From G965216695 sp965216695 (lineage in GTDB: Bacteria; Pseudomonadota; Gammaproteobacteria; Pseudomonadales; Azotimanducaceae), in the NCBI GenBank assembly GCA_965216695.1, contig OZ244212.1:372001-436000 (forward strand): DNA of 64,000 nucleotides. Reading direction: 5' to 3'. Positions within the stretch are counted from its first letter, which is position 1, and every line of letters starts with the position of its first letter. This document shows positions 17,363-25,912 of this stretch, in pieces. A model generated the notes under the pieces. The model saw only the letters and a list, made by a program, of their open reading frames with translations, had not been told where the DNA came from and made no database searches. Both the position numbers and the translations under genes were made by a program.

Positions 17363-18646
17363 CTATGTGGTTTTCAGTTCCAGCTGCGTGCGCCCGCCGA
17401 GGTAGGGCACCAGCACATCCGGAACGTGCACGTTACTGTCACCGTCCTGGTAGTTCTCGAGCACCGCCATCAGCGTGCGGCCGACGGCCAGTGCCGATCC
17501 ATTCAACGTATGCACCAGGCGGGGTTTCCGGGACGCAGGATCGCGGAAGCGTGCCATCAAACGACGCGCCTGGAAGTCGAGGAAATTGCTGCAGGAGGAT
17601 ATCTCACGGTATGCGTTCTGCCCGGGCAACCAGACCTCCAGATCAAAGGTCTTGGCTGCGGAGAAACCGAGATCGCCGCCGCACAATACAACCCGCCGGT
17701 ACGGCAGCTCCAAGCGCTCCAGGATCGATTCCGCGTGACCGGTCAGCGCTTCCAACGCATCCCACGAGCTGTCTGGATGCACGACATGCACCAGCTCGAC
17801 CTTCTCGAACTGATGTTGGCGAATGATGCCTCGGGTGTCTTTGCCGTAGTTTCCGGCCTCGCGCCGAAAGCACGGCGTGTGACACACGAAACGCAACGGC
17901 AACTCGTCGGCATCCAGAATCTCGTCGCGAACGAGGTTGGTCACCGGCACCTCCGCGGTCGGAATCAGGTACTGCGGTGGATCGCCCGCCAGACGGAACT
18001 GATCTTCTTCGAACTTAGGCAACTGGCCGGTACCTCGAAGCGCCTCCGCATTCACAATGTAGGGGACGTACACTTCCTGGTAGCCGTGTTCGCGCACGTG
18101 CGTGTCCAGCATGAATTGCGTCAGCGCCCTTTGCAGCGCTGCAATTTCACCACGCATAACAACGAAACGGCTACCGCTCAACTTCGCTGCCGCAGCAAAA
18201 TCGAGCCCGCCGGCAGACGTCAGATCAACATGGTCCCGCGGCTCGAAATTGAACTCCGGTTGTTGGCCCCAGCTACGAATCTCAACGTTGTCCGCATCAG
18301 TCGCGCCTTCAGGTACCGATTCGTGCGGAAGATTGGGTACACCGATCAGTAGTTCGTCGAGCGCGCTCAGCACGGCTTCCAGCTCAGTCTTCTCGCTTGC
18401 CAACCGGTCGGACAAACCCGACACCGCTTCGAGCAACGGCGCGATGTCTTCGCCTGCCGCTTTGGCTTTGCCAATCGACTGCGACGCAACATTGCGTTCG
18501 TTTTGTAGCGCTTCCGTGCGTTGCTGCGAGTCGCGGCGTGCCGCCTCCAGTTCGAGATACCGCGTTACGTCGAACTCGAAGCCACGAACGCGGAGTCGGT
18601 CGCTCACGGCCTGCGGATTATCTCGGAGGTGTTTCAGGTCCAGCAT
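17363..18646 (-). CDS. serS: Seryl-tRNA synthetase
   Basis: The 427-residue class II synthetase charges serine to the serine tRNAs, two of which are in this window. The start is the ATG at 18646 (MLDLKHLRDNPQAV); an open extension to 18706 is rejected because homologues begin here. The N-terminal coiled-coil arm (about 30-105) grips the tRNA variable arm. Class II motifs are visible: CFRREAG with GIIRQHQFEKVEL (motif 2) and NGSALAVGRTLMAVLENYQ (motif 3). The gene lies 40 bases after crcB, in a run of six minus-strand genes from ftsK to cysG. Confidence 0.97.
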   Translation of the reverse strand: MLDLKHLRDNPQAVSDRLRVRGFEFDVTRYLELEAARRDSQQRTEALQNERNVASQSIGKAKAAGEDIAPLLEAVSGLSDRLASEKTELEAVLSALDELLIGVPNLPHESVPEGATDADNVEIRSWGQQPEFNFEPRDHVDLTSAGGLDFAAAAKLSGSRFVVMRGEIAALQRALTQFMLDTHVREHGYQEVYVPYIVNAEALRGTGQLPKFEEDQFRLAGDPPQYLIPTAEVPVTNLVRDEILDADELPLRFVCHTPCFRREAGNYGKDTRGIIRQHQFEKVELVHVVHPDSSWDALEALTGHAESILERLELPYRRVVLCGGDLGFSAAKTFDLEVWLPGQNAYREISSCSNFLDFQARRLMARFRDPASRKPRLVHTLNGSALAVGRTLMAVLENYQDGDSNVHVPDVLVPYLGGRTQLELKTT

Positions 18647-18686
18647 AGTGACATTCTGATTGTTTGACGCGTGAATGGAAAACGGA

Positions 18687-19055
18687 TCAATGCGCCAGGC
18701 TCGCAAACTTGAGGCCCGCCGCGGCTGCAGCTACACACACCACAGCGCTCGCGATTATATAGCCCAACGCCGCCGCCCACTGGCCTGATTCCATCAGTCG
18801 TACCGATTCCAACGAGAACGCCGAAAACGTGGTGAACGCACCCAGAACGCCTGCCACCAGAAACCAACGACCCCACTCCTGGAACCAGGGTGCCTGCGCG
18901 AAGAGCCCCCATAACAATCCGATGCACAACGATCCGACGACGTTGACGATGAACGTACCCCACGGCCAGGTCGAACCGCTCCATAACCCTGCCAGCGCTA
19001 CGCGTGCGCACGCCCCCAATGCGCCACCGAATGCAACCGCAATCCAAGCGTTCAC
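18687..19055 (-). CDS. crcB: Fluoride exporter FluC/CrcB
   Basis: The 122-residue protein has four membrane helices and forms a dual-topology fluoride channel. The signatures GGALGACARV near the N-terminus, WGTFIVNVVGS and TTFSAFSLE are visible. It overlaps the rarA stop by four bases. No fluoride riboswitch could be expected here because there is no free leader, so expression follows the operon. Confidence 0.94.
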   Translation of the reverse strand: MNAWIAVAFGGALGACARVALAGLWSGSTWPWGTFIVNVVGSLCIGLLWGLFAQAPWFQEWGRWFLVAGVLGAFTTFSAFSLESVRLMESGQWAAALGYIIASAVVCVAAAAAGLKFASLAH

Positions 19056-20386
19056 GGCTGCGACGCGTCGGGCGTAGATTTCTGCGTCTTGCGAGCCTGC
19101 TCATTCAGCGCACGCAGCCGGCGCAGTCGTTCACCGATGCGCGCCTCCAGGCCCTGGTCGGTGGGTGCGTAGTACTGCCGATCTGCCATACCGTCCGGAA
19201 AGTAGCGTTCGCCGGCCGCAAACGCGCCCTGTTCGTCGTGCGCGTAGCGGTATCCACGGCCATGGCCCAGTGATTGAGCGAGCCGAGTGGGCGCATTGCG
19301 CAAACGTTCCGGCACCGGCTGAGAACCGTTGTCGGCAACATCACGTTTCGCTGCACCGTACGCGGTGTAGCACGCATTGCTTTTCGGCACGGACGCGAGG
19401 TAAACAACGGCCTGGGCAAGTGCCAACTCGCCCTCTGGTGAGCCGAGGCGGTCGTACGTTTCCCAACCCGCAAGCGCAATCTGCAGAGCCCGGGGATCGG
19501 CATTGCCAACATCTTCGCTCGCCATTCGCAGGACTCTTCGTGCGATGTATCTCGGATCGCAGCCGCCGTCGACCATGCGTACAAACCAGTACAAGGCCGC
19601 GTCCGGGTCGCTGCCGCGGACCGACTTGTGTAACGCAGATATCTGGTCGTAGAAGGCATCGCCCCCTTTATCGAACCGGCGATAGCTGCTTCCGGTGGCC
19701 AGACGAACCACCTCGGCGTCTATCGTGCCGTCGGTGAGCTGCGCGGCGAGTTCCATCGCATTGATACACCGTCGGGCGTCGCCGTCTGCGCTCGCGACCA
19801 GTTCAGCAACCGCATCACTGGTGATTTCCCGCCCGTCCAACGCGTCCGCCACCTTGCGCACCAGTGATTCAAGGGCGGTTTCATCAAGAGGTCGGAGCAC
19901 GAAGACCCTGGCGCGCGACAGCAGCGCTGCATTCACCTCGAAACTAGGATTCTCTGTAGTTGCGCCAATGAACGTGAGCGTGCCGCGTTCTACATGAGGC
20001 AGAAACGCATCCTGCTGAGCCTTGTTGAACCGATGTACCTCGTCTACGAAGAGCACCGTGGCGATGCCGTGCCGGCGGTCCTGCTCGGCGCGCGCCACAG
20101 CTTCGCGAACGTCCTTGACGCCGGCAAGTACCGCTGAGAGCGCAACGACCGTAGCACCCGACGCGTCCGCGAGAATCCGCGCAAGCGTCGTTTTACCGCT
20201 GCCCGGTGGTCCCCAAAGAATCATCGACTGCATCCGCTGCTGCGCGATCAGTTGCGCGAGCGGTTTGCCGGGTCCGATCAGATGTTCTTGACCGACCACG
20301 TCGGCCAGCACGCGGGGCCTCACGCGTTCAGCCAGCGGAGCATCGGGTGCGGGCGCCATTGCCGGAAGATCTCGCACAGTTGTCAA
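19052..20386 (-). CDS. rarA: Replication-associated recombination protein RarA (MgsA)
   Basis: This 444-residue AAA+ ATPase of the clamp-loader/RuvB superfamily acts at stalled replication forks and binds SSB. Walker A is GPPGSGKT (59-66), Walker B is LFVDEVHRFN, and sensor 1 is IGATTENPSFEVN. The C-terminal tetramerisation region (KSVRGSDPDAALYW, MASEDVGNADP) is complete. A Met ten residues in is an alternative start. It sits between lolA and crcB, as in Pseudomonas. Confidence 0.95.
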   Translation of the reverse strand: MTTVRDLPAMAPAPDAPLAERVRPRVLADVVGQEHLIGPGKPLAQLIAQQRMQSMILWGPPGSGKTTLARILADASGATVVALSAVLAGVKDVREAVARAEQDRRHGIATVLFVDEVHRFNKAQQDAFLPHVERGTLTFIGATTENPSFEVNAALLSRARVFVLRPLDETALESLVRKVADALDGREITSDAVAELVASADGDARRCINAMELAAQLTDGTIDAEVVRLATGSSYRRFDKGGDAFYDQISALHKSVRGSDPDAALYWFVRMVDGGCDPRYIARRVLRMASEDVGNADPRALQIALAGWETYDRLGSPEGELALAQAVVYLASVPKSNACYTAYGAAKRDVADNGSQPVPERLRNAPTRLAQSLGHGRGYRYAHDEQGAFAAGERYFPDGMADRQYYAPTDQGLEARIGERLRRLRALNEQARKTQKSTPDASQP

Positions 20387-20439
20387 AGGGCGATTCTAAC
20401 CCGCTCGGCACACCGTTTCGCACAGCCCGCCGAGAGGCG

Positions 20440-21207
20440 TTAGCCCCGAATGACCTCCACATCAGCGGGCAGGTCGAGCATGAAGACATCATCGGAGAGC
20501 GCCGCTTCGGTGTCGACGGCGGAGAATCGCACTCGGGTCGTTTGTCCGAACTGATCAACAATCTCGAGTTCCGCAAGACTGGTCGCACTGAAACGCAGGC
20601 GAAAGGACCGATAGAGCGAGTCTTCGGCAACGGGTTCAACCTCGAATTGCCGATCCCCTGTATCGTCCGCCGCGCGCAGCTCGTGCACAACATACTCCGG
20701 GTCGAGTGCAAGCCGTGCGTCGGTGATAACCGCTATCGGGGTGTTCTCGAGCGCATCGTCGATCGGACGTTCAATCACCTGATTCAGATCAGGGTCGAAC
20801 ACCCGCAGCCGTTGCTCATCCGCGATGATTATCTGCGGGAACGGTGCCTCCACCTGCCAGCGAAACGACGTGCCGCGCAGATACATCTGCCCACTCGATT
20901 CCTCCAGCAACTCACCGCGTGCACCATAGATCTGCTGCGAAAACCGCGCGGACACGGCACGAAGCTCGGCAAGCAGCGCCGCCAATTCCCGGCGTGCGTG
21001 CTCCGCAGGCGGCTCTTCGCGAGGGTCGTCGCCGAATGACGCAGAAGGGCCGGATAGCGCAGGAGCGCCCGATTCGGAGGCCAACGCCGGCCCGGGCGCA
21101 CCCGAAGCACCGGCCGCAGCAGGTAGACCGATGGCGAGCACGACCCCAACGACGCAACGCCACACGGTGCAAGCGGCCACACGCCTTGTTGGGCGCGGCC
21201 AGCTCAC
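20440..21207 (-). CDS. lolA: Outer-membrane lipoprotein carrier protein LolA
   Basis: The 255-residue periplasmic chaperone ferries lipoproteins from LolCDE to LolB. An N-terminal signal peptide (about 1-35) is followed by an unusually long low-complexity linker rich in Ala, Gly, Pro and Ser to about residue 70. The LolA beta-barrel half follows: VSARFSQQIYGARG, SSGQMYLRGTSFRWQVEAPFPQII and a final DVFMLDLPADVEVI. Typical LolA proteins have about 205 residues, so the linker accounts for the extra length. It overlaps the end of ftsK by four bases. Confidence 0.93.
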   Translation of the reverse strand: MSWPRPTRRVAACTVWRCVVGVVLAIGLPAAAGASGAPGPALASESGAPALSGPSASFGDDPREEPPAEHARRELAALLAELRAVSARFSQQIYGARGELLEESSGQMYLRGTSFRWQVEAPFPQIIIADEQRLRVFDPDLNQVIERPIDDALENTPIAVITDARLALDPEYVVHELRAADDTGDRQFEVEPVAEDSLYRSFRLRFSATSLAELEIVDQFGQTTRVRFSAVDTEAALSDDVFMLDLPADVEVIRG

Positions 21208-23453
21208 TCGCCGCGGCTCGGAACGAGCACTTCCCTGCCGCCGTTGGAACTCATCTCGGACACTACACCCGCCTCTTCCATCGCTTCGATCAGACGCGCC
21301 GCGCGGTTGTACCCGACTCTGAGCTTGCGCTGAACCGAGGATATCGACGCCTTGCGTGAGGACAGCACGAATTCCACCGCCTCATCGTACAACGGGTCCG
21401 AATCTTCCGCAGACCCCGAGCCATTAGACTCGATTTCCACGAAGGGTTCCGCGTCGCCGCCACGAACCACGTCTTCGAGGTAGTCCGGTTCGCCGCGTTG
21501 TTTCCAGTCAGCGACCACCCGGTGTACCTCGTCGTCGGACACGAACGCACCGTGCACCCGCACGGGCAATCCGACGCCGGGGGGCAGGTACAGCATGTCG
21601 CCGTGCCCGAGCAACTGTTCGGCGCCACCCTGGTCGAGGATGGTGCGCGAATCGACCTTTGACGACACCTGAAAACTGATGCGCGCGGGTATATTTGCTT
21701 TGATCAGACCGGTAATGACATCCACGGAGGGGCGCTGCGTTGCCAGCACCAGATGAATGCCAGCGGCGCGCGCCTTCTGCGCAATGCGGGCGATCAGCTG
21801 TTCGACCTTTTTGCCAACAATCATCATCATGTCCGCAAACTCGTCGATCACCACAACGATCACCGGCAGCGGCGCAAGCTCCGGCGGCGTCTCCCCAGGC
21901 GCGATGTTCGCCGTGGGGTCAAAGATCGGTTCGTTCGACTTGCGGATGTGGCTATTGAAACCGGCCAGATTGCGCACGCCCATCGAGGCCATCAGGCGAT
22001 AGCGCCGTTCCATTTCGGCAACGCACCAGTTCAGCGCGTGCGCCGCTTCCTTCATGTCCGTTACTACCGGCGTCAGCAAGTGCGGAATGCCTTCATACAC
22101 CGACAGCTCGAGCATCTTGGGGTCCACCAGAATCAGTCGAACTTCCTCCGGCGTGGCCTTGCACAGAATGCTGAGCAGCATCGCGTTCACGCCCACCGAC
22201 TTACCCGAACCGGTGGTTCCGGCAACCAGCAGGTGCGGCATCTTCGACACGTCCGCCACAATCGGTTCGCCCGCAATGTCCTTACCGAGCGCAAGCGTCA
22301 GCGGCGATTTCGCCTTACTGAAAGTCGAGGTGCTGAGCACTTCCTTAAGCCGGACAATCTCCCGGTGCTCGTTTGGAATCTCAATGCCCACGACAGACTT
22401 GCCAGGTATGATCTCGACGATGCGAACGCTTACCACGGCGAGCGACCGCGCAAGATCCTTCGCAAGCGCACTGATCTTCTGAACCTTGACACCGGCGGCC
22501 GGCTGCAGCTCGAAGCGGGTGACCACCGGTCCCGGCAGCACCGACACCACCTCGGCGTCCACGCCAAAATCCTGCAGTTTCAGTTCGAGCAGCTTGGAGA
22601 TCTCCGAGAGCGATTCCTCGGAATAACCCTTACGACCGGCCGACACGGCATCCAACAGATCGAGACTGGGCAGGCTGCCGGTGGGCGGCGCCGTGAACAG
22701 GGTCTGCTGCGCCTGGGCGGGTTCCGGGGGTTTGGGTTGCGTAACAGTTACACCTTTGGAGGCACGGCTGCGTTTCGTTCGTGCCGCCTTGTCACGCGCC
22801 ATTGACCGCTCACGAACCAGCTCCGCTGATCGCGCACGCTCCGCACGGCGCGCCCGGAACACATCCGCGACCGCGAGGATCCGCTCCACCACCCAAGCAG
22901 TACCCCAATGAATGGCACGGCCCGTCTGTTCCGCCGCCTGCAGCCACGAGAATCCCACCGCTGCCTGCAGGCCGATTACCACGCCGGTTACGGCCAGAAT
23001 GCCGAGCCCGATGTAGCCGAACACGGGGACCCCGGCGTGCAACGCCCAGGCACCGATCACGCCACCGGCCCCACTCGGCATTGGCAGGTTGCCTGCCGAG
23101 CGAGTGGCAAACACCACGCAACTGCAGACGATCACACACAGCCATCCGAGGCTGCGCAATCCAACGATCACCCAGTTGGTCTCTCCAAAATCAGCCCGAA
23201 CAAGGCGAACGCCAACTACCAGCATCACCACAGGCAGCAGATACGCGACTCGTCCGAGCGCATACAGCAGAACGTCCGCGGACCAGGCACCCGTAGTACC
23301 CACCAGATTGTGTACGGGCTGACCGTTGGCTGCGACGTAGCTGAACGCCGCGTCTTCTGGCGAGTACGACACCATCGCTAACAGCAGAAACACCGCCAGC
23401 GCGGCCAGACACAGAAGACCGATCTCGCGCAGAGGAATCGCTGAGTGGTTCAC
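21204..23453 (-). CDS. ftsK: DNA translocase FtsK
   Basis: The 749-residue septal DNA pump positions the chromosome terminus and activates XerCD. Residues 10-170 hold the membrane segments, followed by a short charged and Pro/Gln-rich linker (200-260), much shorter than in E. coli. The motor domain has Walker A GTTGSGKS (412-419) and VVIDEFADMMM as Walker B. The C-terminal gamma winged-helix (YNRAARLIEAMEEAGVVSE) reads KOPS sequences. It is the first gene of the ftsK-lolA-rarA-crcB-serS-cysG run. Confidence 0.97.
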   Translation of the reverse strand: MNHSAIPLREIGLLCLAALAVFLLLAMVSYSPEDAAFSYVAANGQPVHNLVGTTGAWSADVLLYALGRVAYLLPVVMLVVGVRLVRADFGETNWVIVGLRSLGWLCVIVCSCVVFATRSAGNLPMPSGAGGVIGAWALHAGVPVFGYIGLGILAVTGVVIGLQAAVGFSWLQAAEQTGRAIHWGTAWVVERILAVADVFRARRAERARSAELVRERSMARDKAARTKRSRASKGVTVTQPKPPEPAQAQQTLFTAPPTGSLPSLDLLDAVSAGRKGYSEESLSEISKLLELKLQDFGVDAEVVSVLPGPVVTRFELQPAAGVKVQKISALAKDLARSLAVVSVRIVEIIPGKSVVGIEIPNEHREIVRLKEVLSTSTFSKAKSPLTLALGKDIAGEPIVADVSKMPHLLVAGTTGSGKSVGVNAMLLSILCKATPEEVRLILVDPKMLELSVYEGIPHLLTPVVTDMKEAAHALNWCVAEMERRYRLMASMGVRNLAGFNSHIRKSNEPIFDPTANIAPGETPPELAPLPVIVVVIDEFADMMMIVGKKVEQLIARIAQKARAAGIHLVLATQRPSVDVITGLIKANIPARISFQVSSKVDSRTILDQGGAEQLLGHGDMLYLPPGVGLPVRVHGAFVSDDEVHRVVADWKQRGEPDYLEDVVRGGDAEPFVEIESNGSGSAEDSDPLYDEAVEFVLSSRKASISSVQRKLRVGYNRAARLIEAMEEAGVVSEMSSNGGREVLVPSRGE

Positions 23454-23763
23454 GCAAGCACTCCTTGGCTTTCGCTAAACATGTCCGCCCGCAGCACCGA
23501 TGATCAACGCAAGACCCCACCGGCAGCAGGAAGGCGCAGAGTCTACCCGCATTCCATTTCGACAACAAATAGTTATCTAATTCAGTATGTTACTATTGCT
23601 TTCTTGAGCTAATCTTTCCTGAGCTAACATGGTTGACGTCTCTACCACTCGCTGATCAGGCGTTGACCCGGTACCGGCAAACCCCGATCCTCGCGCACTG
23701 AGCGCCGCGTGCGCCCAGTGCCCACCGAGTACACGTTCACGAGTAAATTGATTGAGGTAGTTC
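23454..23763. other. 310-base divergent intergenic region
   Basis: No gene is seen between the divergent ftsK and PA4642-like starts. The middle (23570-23640) is AT-rich and holds an 8-base direct repeat TGAGCTAA at 23605-23612 and 23620-23627, a possible regulator site. Promoters for both genes should lie here, but no strong -35/-10 pair stood out. Confidence 0.6.
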
Positions 23764-24060
23764 ATGCGCCCTGACAAACAGAAGGTTGTCGACGAAGTCT
23801 GGGACGATTCGCGCGTTGCGGAGTTCCTCGAAAAAGCGCCGTTGTACACTGGATTGAACGCGGATTTCAGTCGACTTCTATACGCATATCGCAGCATGCG
23901 CCCGGATGATTTTCGCCGTTTTCTTGCGCTGTTCGTTCAACATGGCGGTAATCTGGACGCTCGCGACGAGCAAGGCGCTACGCTGATCGACACAATCAGA
24001 CCGCACCGGCACGCGGCGCCGTTTATAGAGGCCTTGAAGGACGCGGGCGCTACCGCGTGA
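23764..24060 (+). CDS. PA4642-family protein
   Basis: The 98-residue protein is of unknown function and found across gammaproteobacteria. Its pattern is VWDDSRVAEFLEKAP, then YRSMRPDDFRRFLALFVQHGGNLDARDEQGATLIDTI, then HRHAAPFIEALKDAGA. The second half looks like a degenerate ankyrin-type helix pair. No signal peptide or membrane span is seen. It lies four bases before aat, at the place where trxB stands in Pseudomonas. Confidence 0.85.
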   Translation: MRPDKQKVVDEVWDDSRVAEFLEKAPLYTGLNADFSRLLYAYRSMRPDDFRRFLALFVQHGGNLDARDEQGATLIDTIRPHRHAAPFIEALKDAGATA

Positions 24061-24064
24061 CCCC

Positions 24065-24796
24065 TTGACCCGAACTGCGCTGCCCCGCCGACTCGACGGA
24101 CGACACGTTGGCTTTCCCGACCCGCGCGAAGGCGGGGCCGACGGACTGCTCGCGTTCGGCGGCGACCTGACACCCGAGTGGCTACTGGAGGCTTACGCCT
24201 CCGGCATCTTCCCCTGGTTCGACACCGACCACGATCCAATCATGTGGTGGAGCCCAGATCCCCGCGCGATTTTTGAGCTCGACGGGTTCCACGTGTCGCG
24301 CCGCTTTCGCCGAGTGCTCCGATCTCACCGCTACCGCCTGACGTTCGATCAAGCGTTTGCCAACGTGATGGCAGGTTGCTCGGCACCCCGGCCCGGACAG
24401 CGCGGCACATGGATCACACCGCGAATGCGCCGCGCCTACGAGCAACTCCACCAACTCGGATTCGCGCACTCCGCAGAGGTCTGGCGGCAGAACGCGCTGG
24501 TGGGCGGCATCTACGGCGTATCGCTTGGCCGCTGGTTTTTCGCAGAGTCCATGTTCAGCGCGGAAACCAACACGTCGAAAATCGCGCTACACTGGTTGCT
24601 CGGTCGATTGCAGGCAATGGAGTTTGTTGCGCTGGACTGCCAACTCATGAATCCGCACCTGGCGTCATTGGGTGCCGTGTCCGTACCACGCGCGCGATTT
24701 CTCGAACGCCTCGCGGAAAATCCATTGACCGACACTCGGCGCGGCAGTTGGGCGCCGTTTGCAGAACGCGCTCACGCGTCCGAGGCGGACCGATGA
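24065..24796 (+). CDS. aat: Leucyl/phenylalanyl-tRNA-protein transferase
   Basis: The 243-residue enzyme adds Leu or Phe from aminoacyl-tRNA to proteins with N-terminal Arg or Lys, making N-degrons. It begins with TTG at 24065. Family motifs are FPDPREGGADGLLAFGGDLTPEWLL, YASGIFPWF, MWWSPDPRAIF and the active core SLGRWFFAESMFS. The stop overlaps the bpt start in ATGA. It works with Bpt, ClpS and ClpA, all encoded within the next 4 kb. Confidence 0.96.
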   Translation: MTRTALPRRLDGRHVGFPDPREGGADGLLAFGGDLTPEWLLEAYASGIFPWFDTDHDPIMWWSPDPRAIFELDGFHVSRRFRRVLRSHRYRLTFDQAFANVMAGCSAPRPGQRGTWITPRMRRAYEQLHQLGFAHSAEVWRQNALVGGIYGVSLGRWFFAESMFSAETNTSKIALHWLLGRLQAMEFVALDCQLMNPHLASLGAVSVPRARFLERLAENPLTDTRRGSWAPFAERAHASEADR

Positions 24797-25515
24797 AGCC
24801 CGAAAGCAGCCAGGACACCCGACAGCTCCAGTTCTTTGCGACCCCCGAGCACGCCTGCAGCTACCTCGACAACCGAGCCGCTCGAACGTTGTTCCTGGAC
24901 CCACGTGTCGCGGTATCGGCCGTAACGTATCAGACGCTTTCCGTTCAGGGATTTCGCCGCAGCGGCGGGCACCTGTATCGACCAGAGTGTGCCGGGTGCA
25001 ACGCTTGTGTACCCACGCGCATCCCGGTTGCCGACTTCCGGCCCAAACGGTCGCAGCGGCGCGTGCTCGCGCGCAACGACGACGTCACCATCGAAGTTCG
25101 GCCGGCGGTGTTCGACGATGAAACCTACGCGCTATACGCCCGCTACATTGCCGCGCGACATCGCGACGGCGACATGTACCCGGCCAGCGAGGAGCAGTTC
25201 AGAACGTTTCTGCTGTCGCAGTGGGCCGACACGCAGTTTCTGTGTGCATATATCAACGGTCGTTTGAGCGCCGTCGCCGTAACCGACCGGTTGCCACATA
25301 GCCTCAGCGCCATCTACACATTCTTCGACCCCGACGTTGCCGACCGCAGTCTGGGCGTGTTCTGCATCCTGCAGCAGATCGAGTTCTGCCGCGCAGAGGG
25401 ACTCGAACACCTGTATCTGGGCTACTGGATACGAGACGCCGCCAAGATGGCGTACAAGACCGATTACCGTCCCATCGAACTGCTGGTGCAGAACCGCTGG
25501 CTGACTCTCCGCTGA
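24793..25515 (+). CDS. bpt: Aspartate/glutamate leucyltransferase (arginyltransferase family)
   Basis: The protein has 240 residues from the ATG at 24793 (an open extension upstream lies inside aat). Bpt transfers leucine to N-terminal Asp or Glu, the bacterial acidic N-degron branch. The N-terminal Cys-rich signature YRPECAGCNACVPTRIPV and the C-terminal GYWIRDAAKMAYKTDYRPIE are diagnostic. Translation is coupled to aat by a four-base overlap. Confidence 0.95.
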   Translation: MKPESSQDTRQLQFFATPEHACSYLDNRAARTLFLDPRVAVSAVTYQTLSVQGFRRSGGHLYRPECAGCNACVPTRIPVADFRPKRSQRRVLARNDDVTIEVRPAVFDDETYALYARYIAARHRDGDMYPASEEQFRTFLLSQWADTQFLCAYINGRLSAVAVTDRLPHSLSAIYTFFDPDVADRSLGVFCILQQIEFCRAEGLEHLYLGYWIRDAAKMAYKTDYRPIELLVQNRWLTLR

Positions 25516-25664
25516 ACGGCTCCTAAGCCGCATTTTGCCTTTCCGAATCCCTTACGGCAGAATCCGTTGCCCTCGAACGCACGCAGAGTGCAATGCAGGC
25601 ATCAAATGGCGCTGATAGGCAGCGGCGAGAAAGCAGTAAATACAGTAAGTAACTACAGCAAATA

Positions 25665-25678
25665 GGCGGCGAACCGCC
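25665..25678 (+). promoter_or_regulatory. Hairpin next to the infA ribosome site
   Basis: GGCGG and CCGCC (25665-25669, 25674-25678) form a five-base stem with a CGAA loop, directly abutting the GAGGAG ribosome site of infA. It may tune translation initiation; this is inference from position. Confidence 0.4.
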
Positions 25679-25696
25679 GAGGAGCAATCAGACTAT

Positions 25697-25912
25697 ATGG
25701 CGAAAGAAGAACAGATCGAAATGGACGGTACGGTGATCGACACGCTGCCCAATACCATGTTCCGCGTTGAACTGGAGAACGGGCACGTAGTCACCGCACA
25801 CATTTCCGGCAAGATGCGCAAAAACTACATCCGAATCCTCACCGGGGACAAGGTGACGGTCGAGCTGACCCCATACGACCTCAGCAAAGGCCGTATTACG
25901 TTTCGGAAATAG
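25697..25912 (+). CDS. infA: Translation initiation factor IF-1
   Basis: The 71-residue single OB-fold protein begins MAKEEQIEMDGTVIDTLPNTMFRVELENGH and ends KGRITFRK, an almost canonical IF-1. It binds the ribosomal A site during initiation. GAGGAG eleven bases upstream is the ribosome site. The last 17 bases overlap the end of the convergent clpA gene. Confidence 0.98.
   Translation: MAKEEQIEMDGTVIDTLPNTMFRVELENGHVVTAHISGKMRKNYIRILTGDKVTVELTPYDLSKGRITFRK

Noticed and set aside
23577..23897. Minus-strand frame overlapping the PA4642-like gene and the ftsK upstream region
   Set aside because: It overlaps a recognised gene, has low-complexity composition and lacks a ribosome site.
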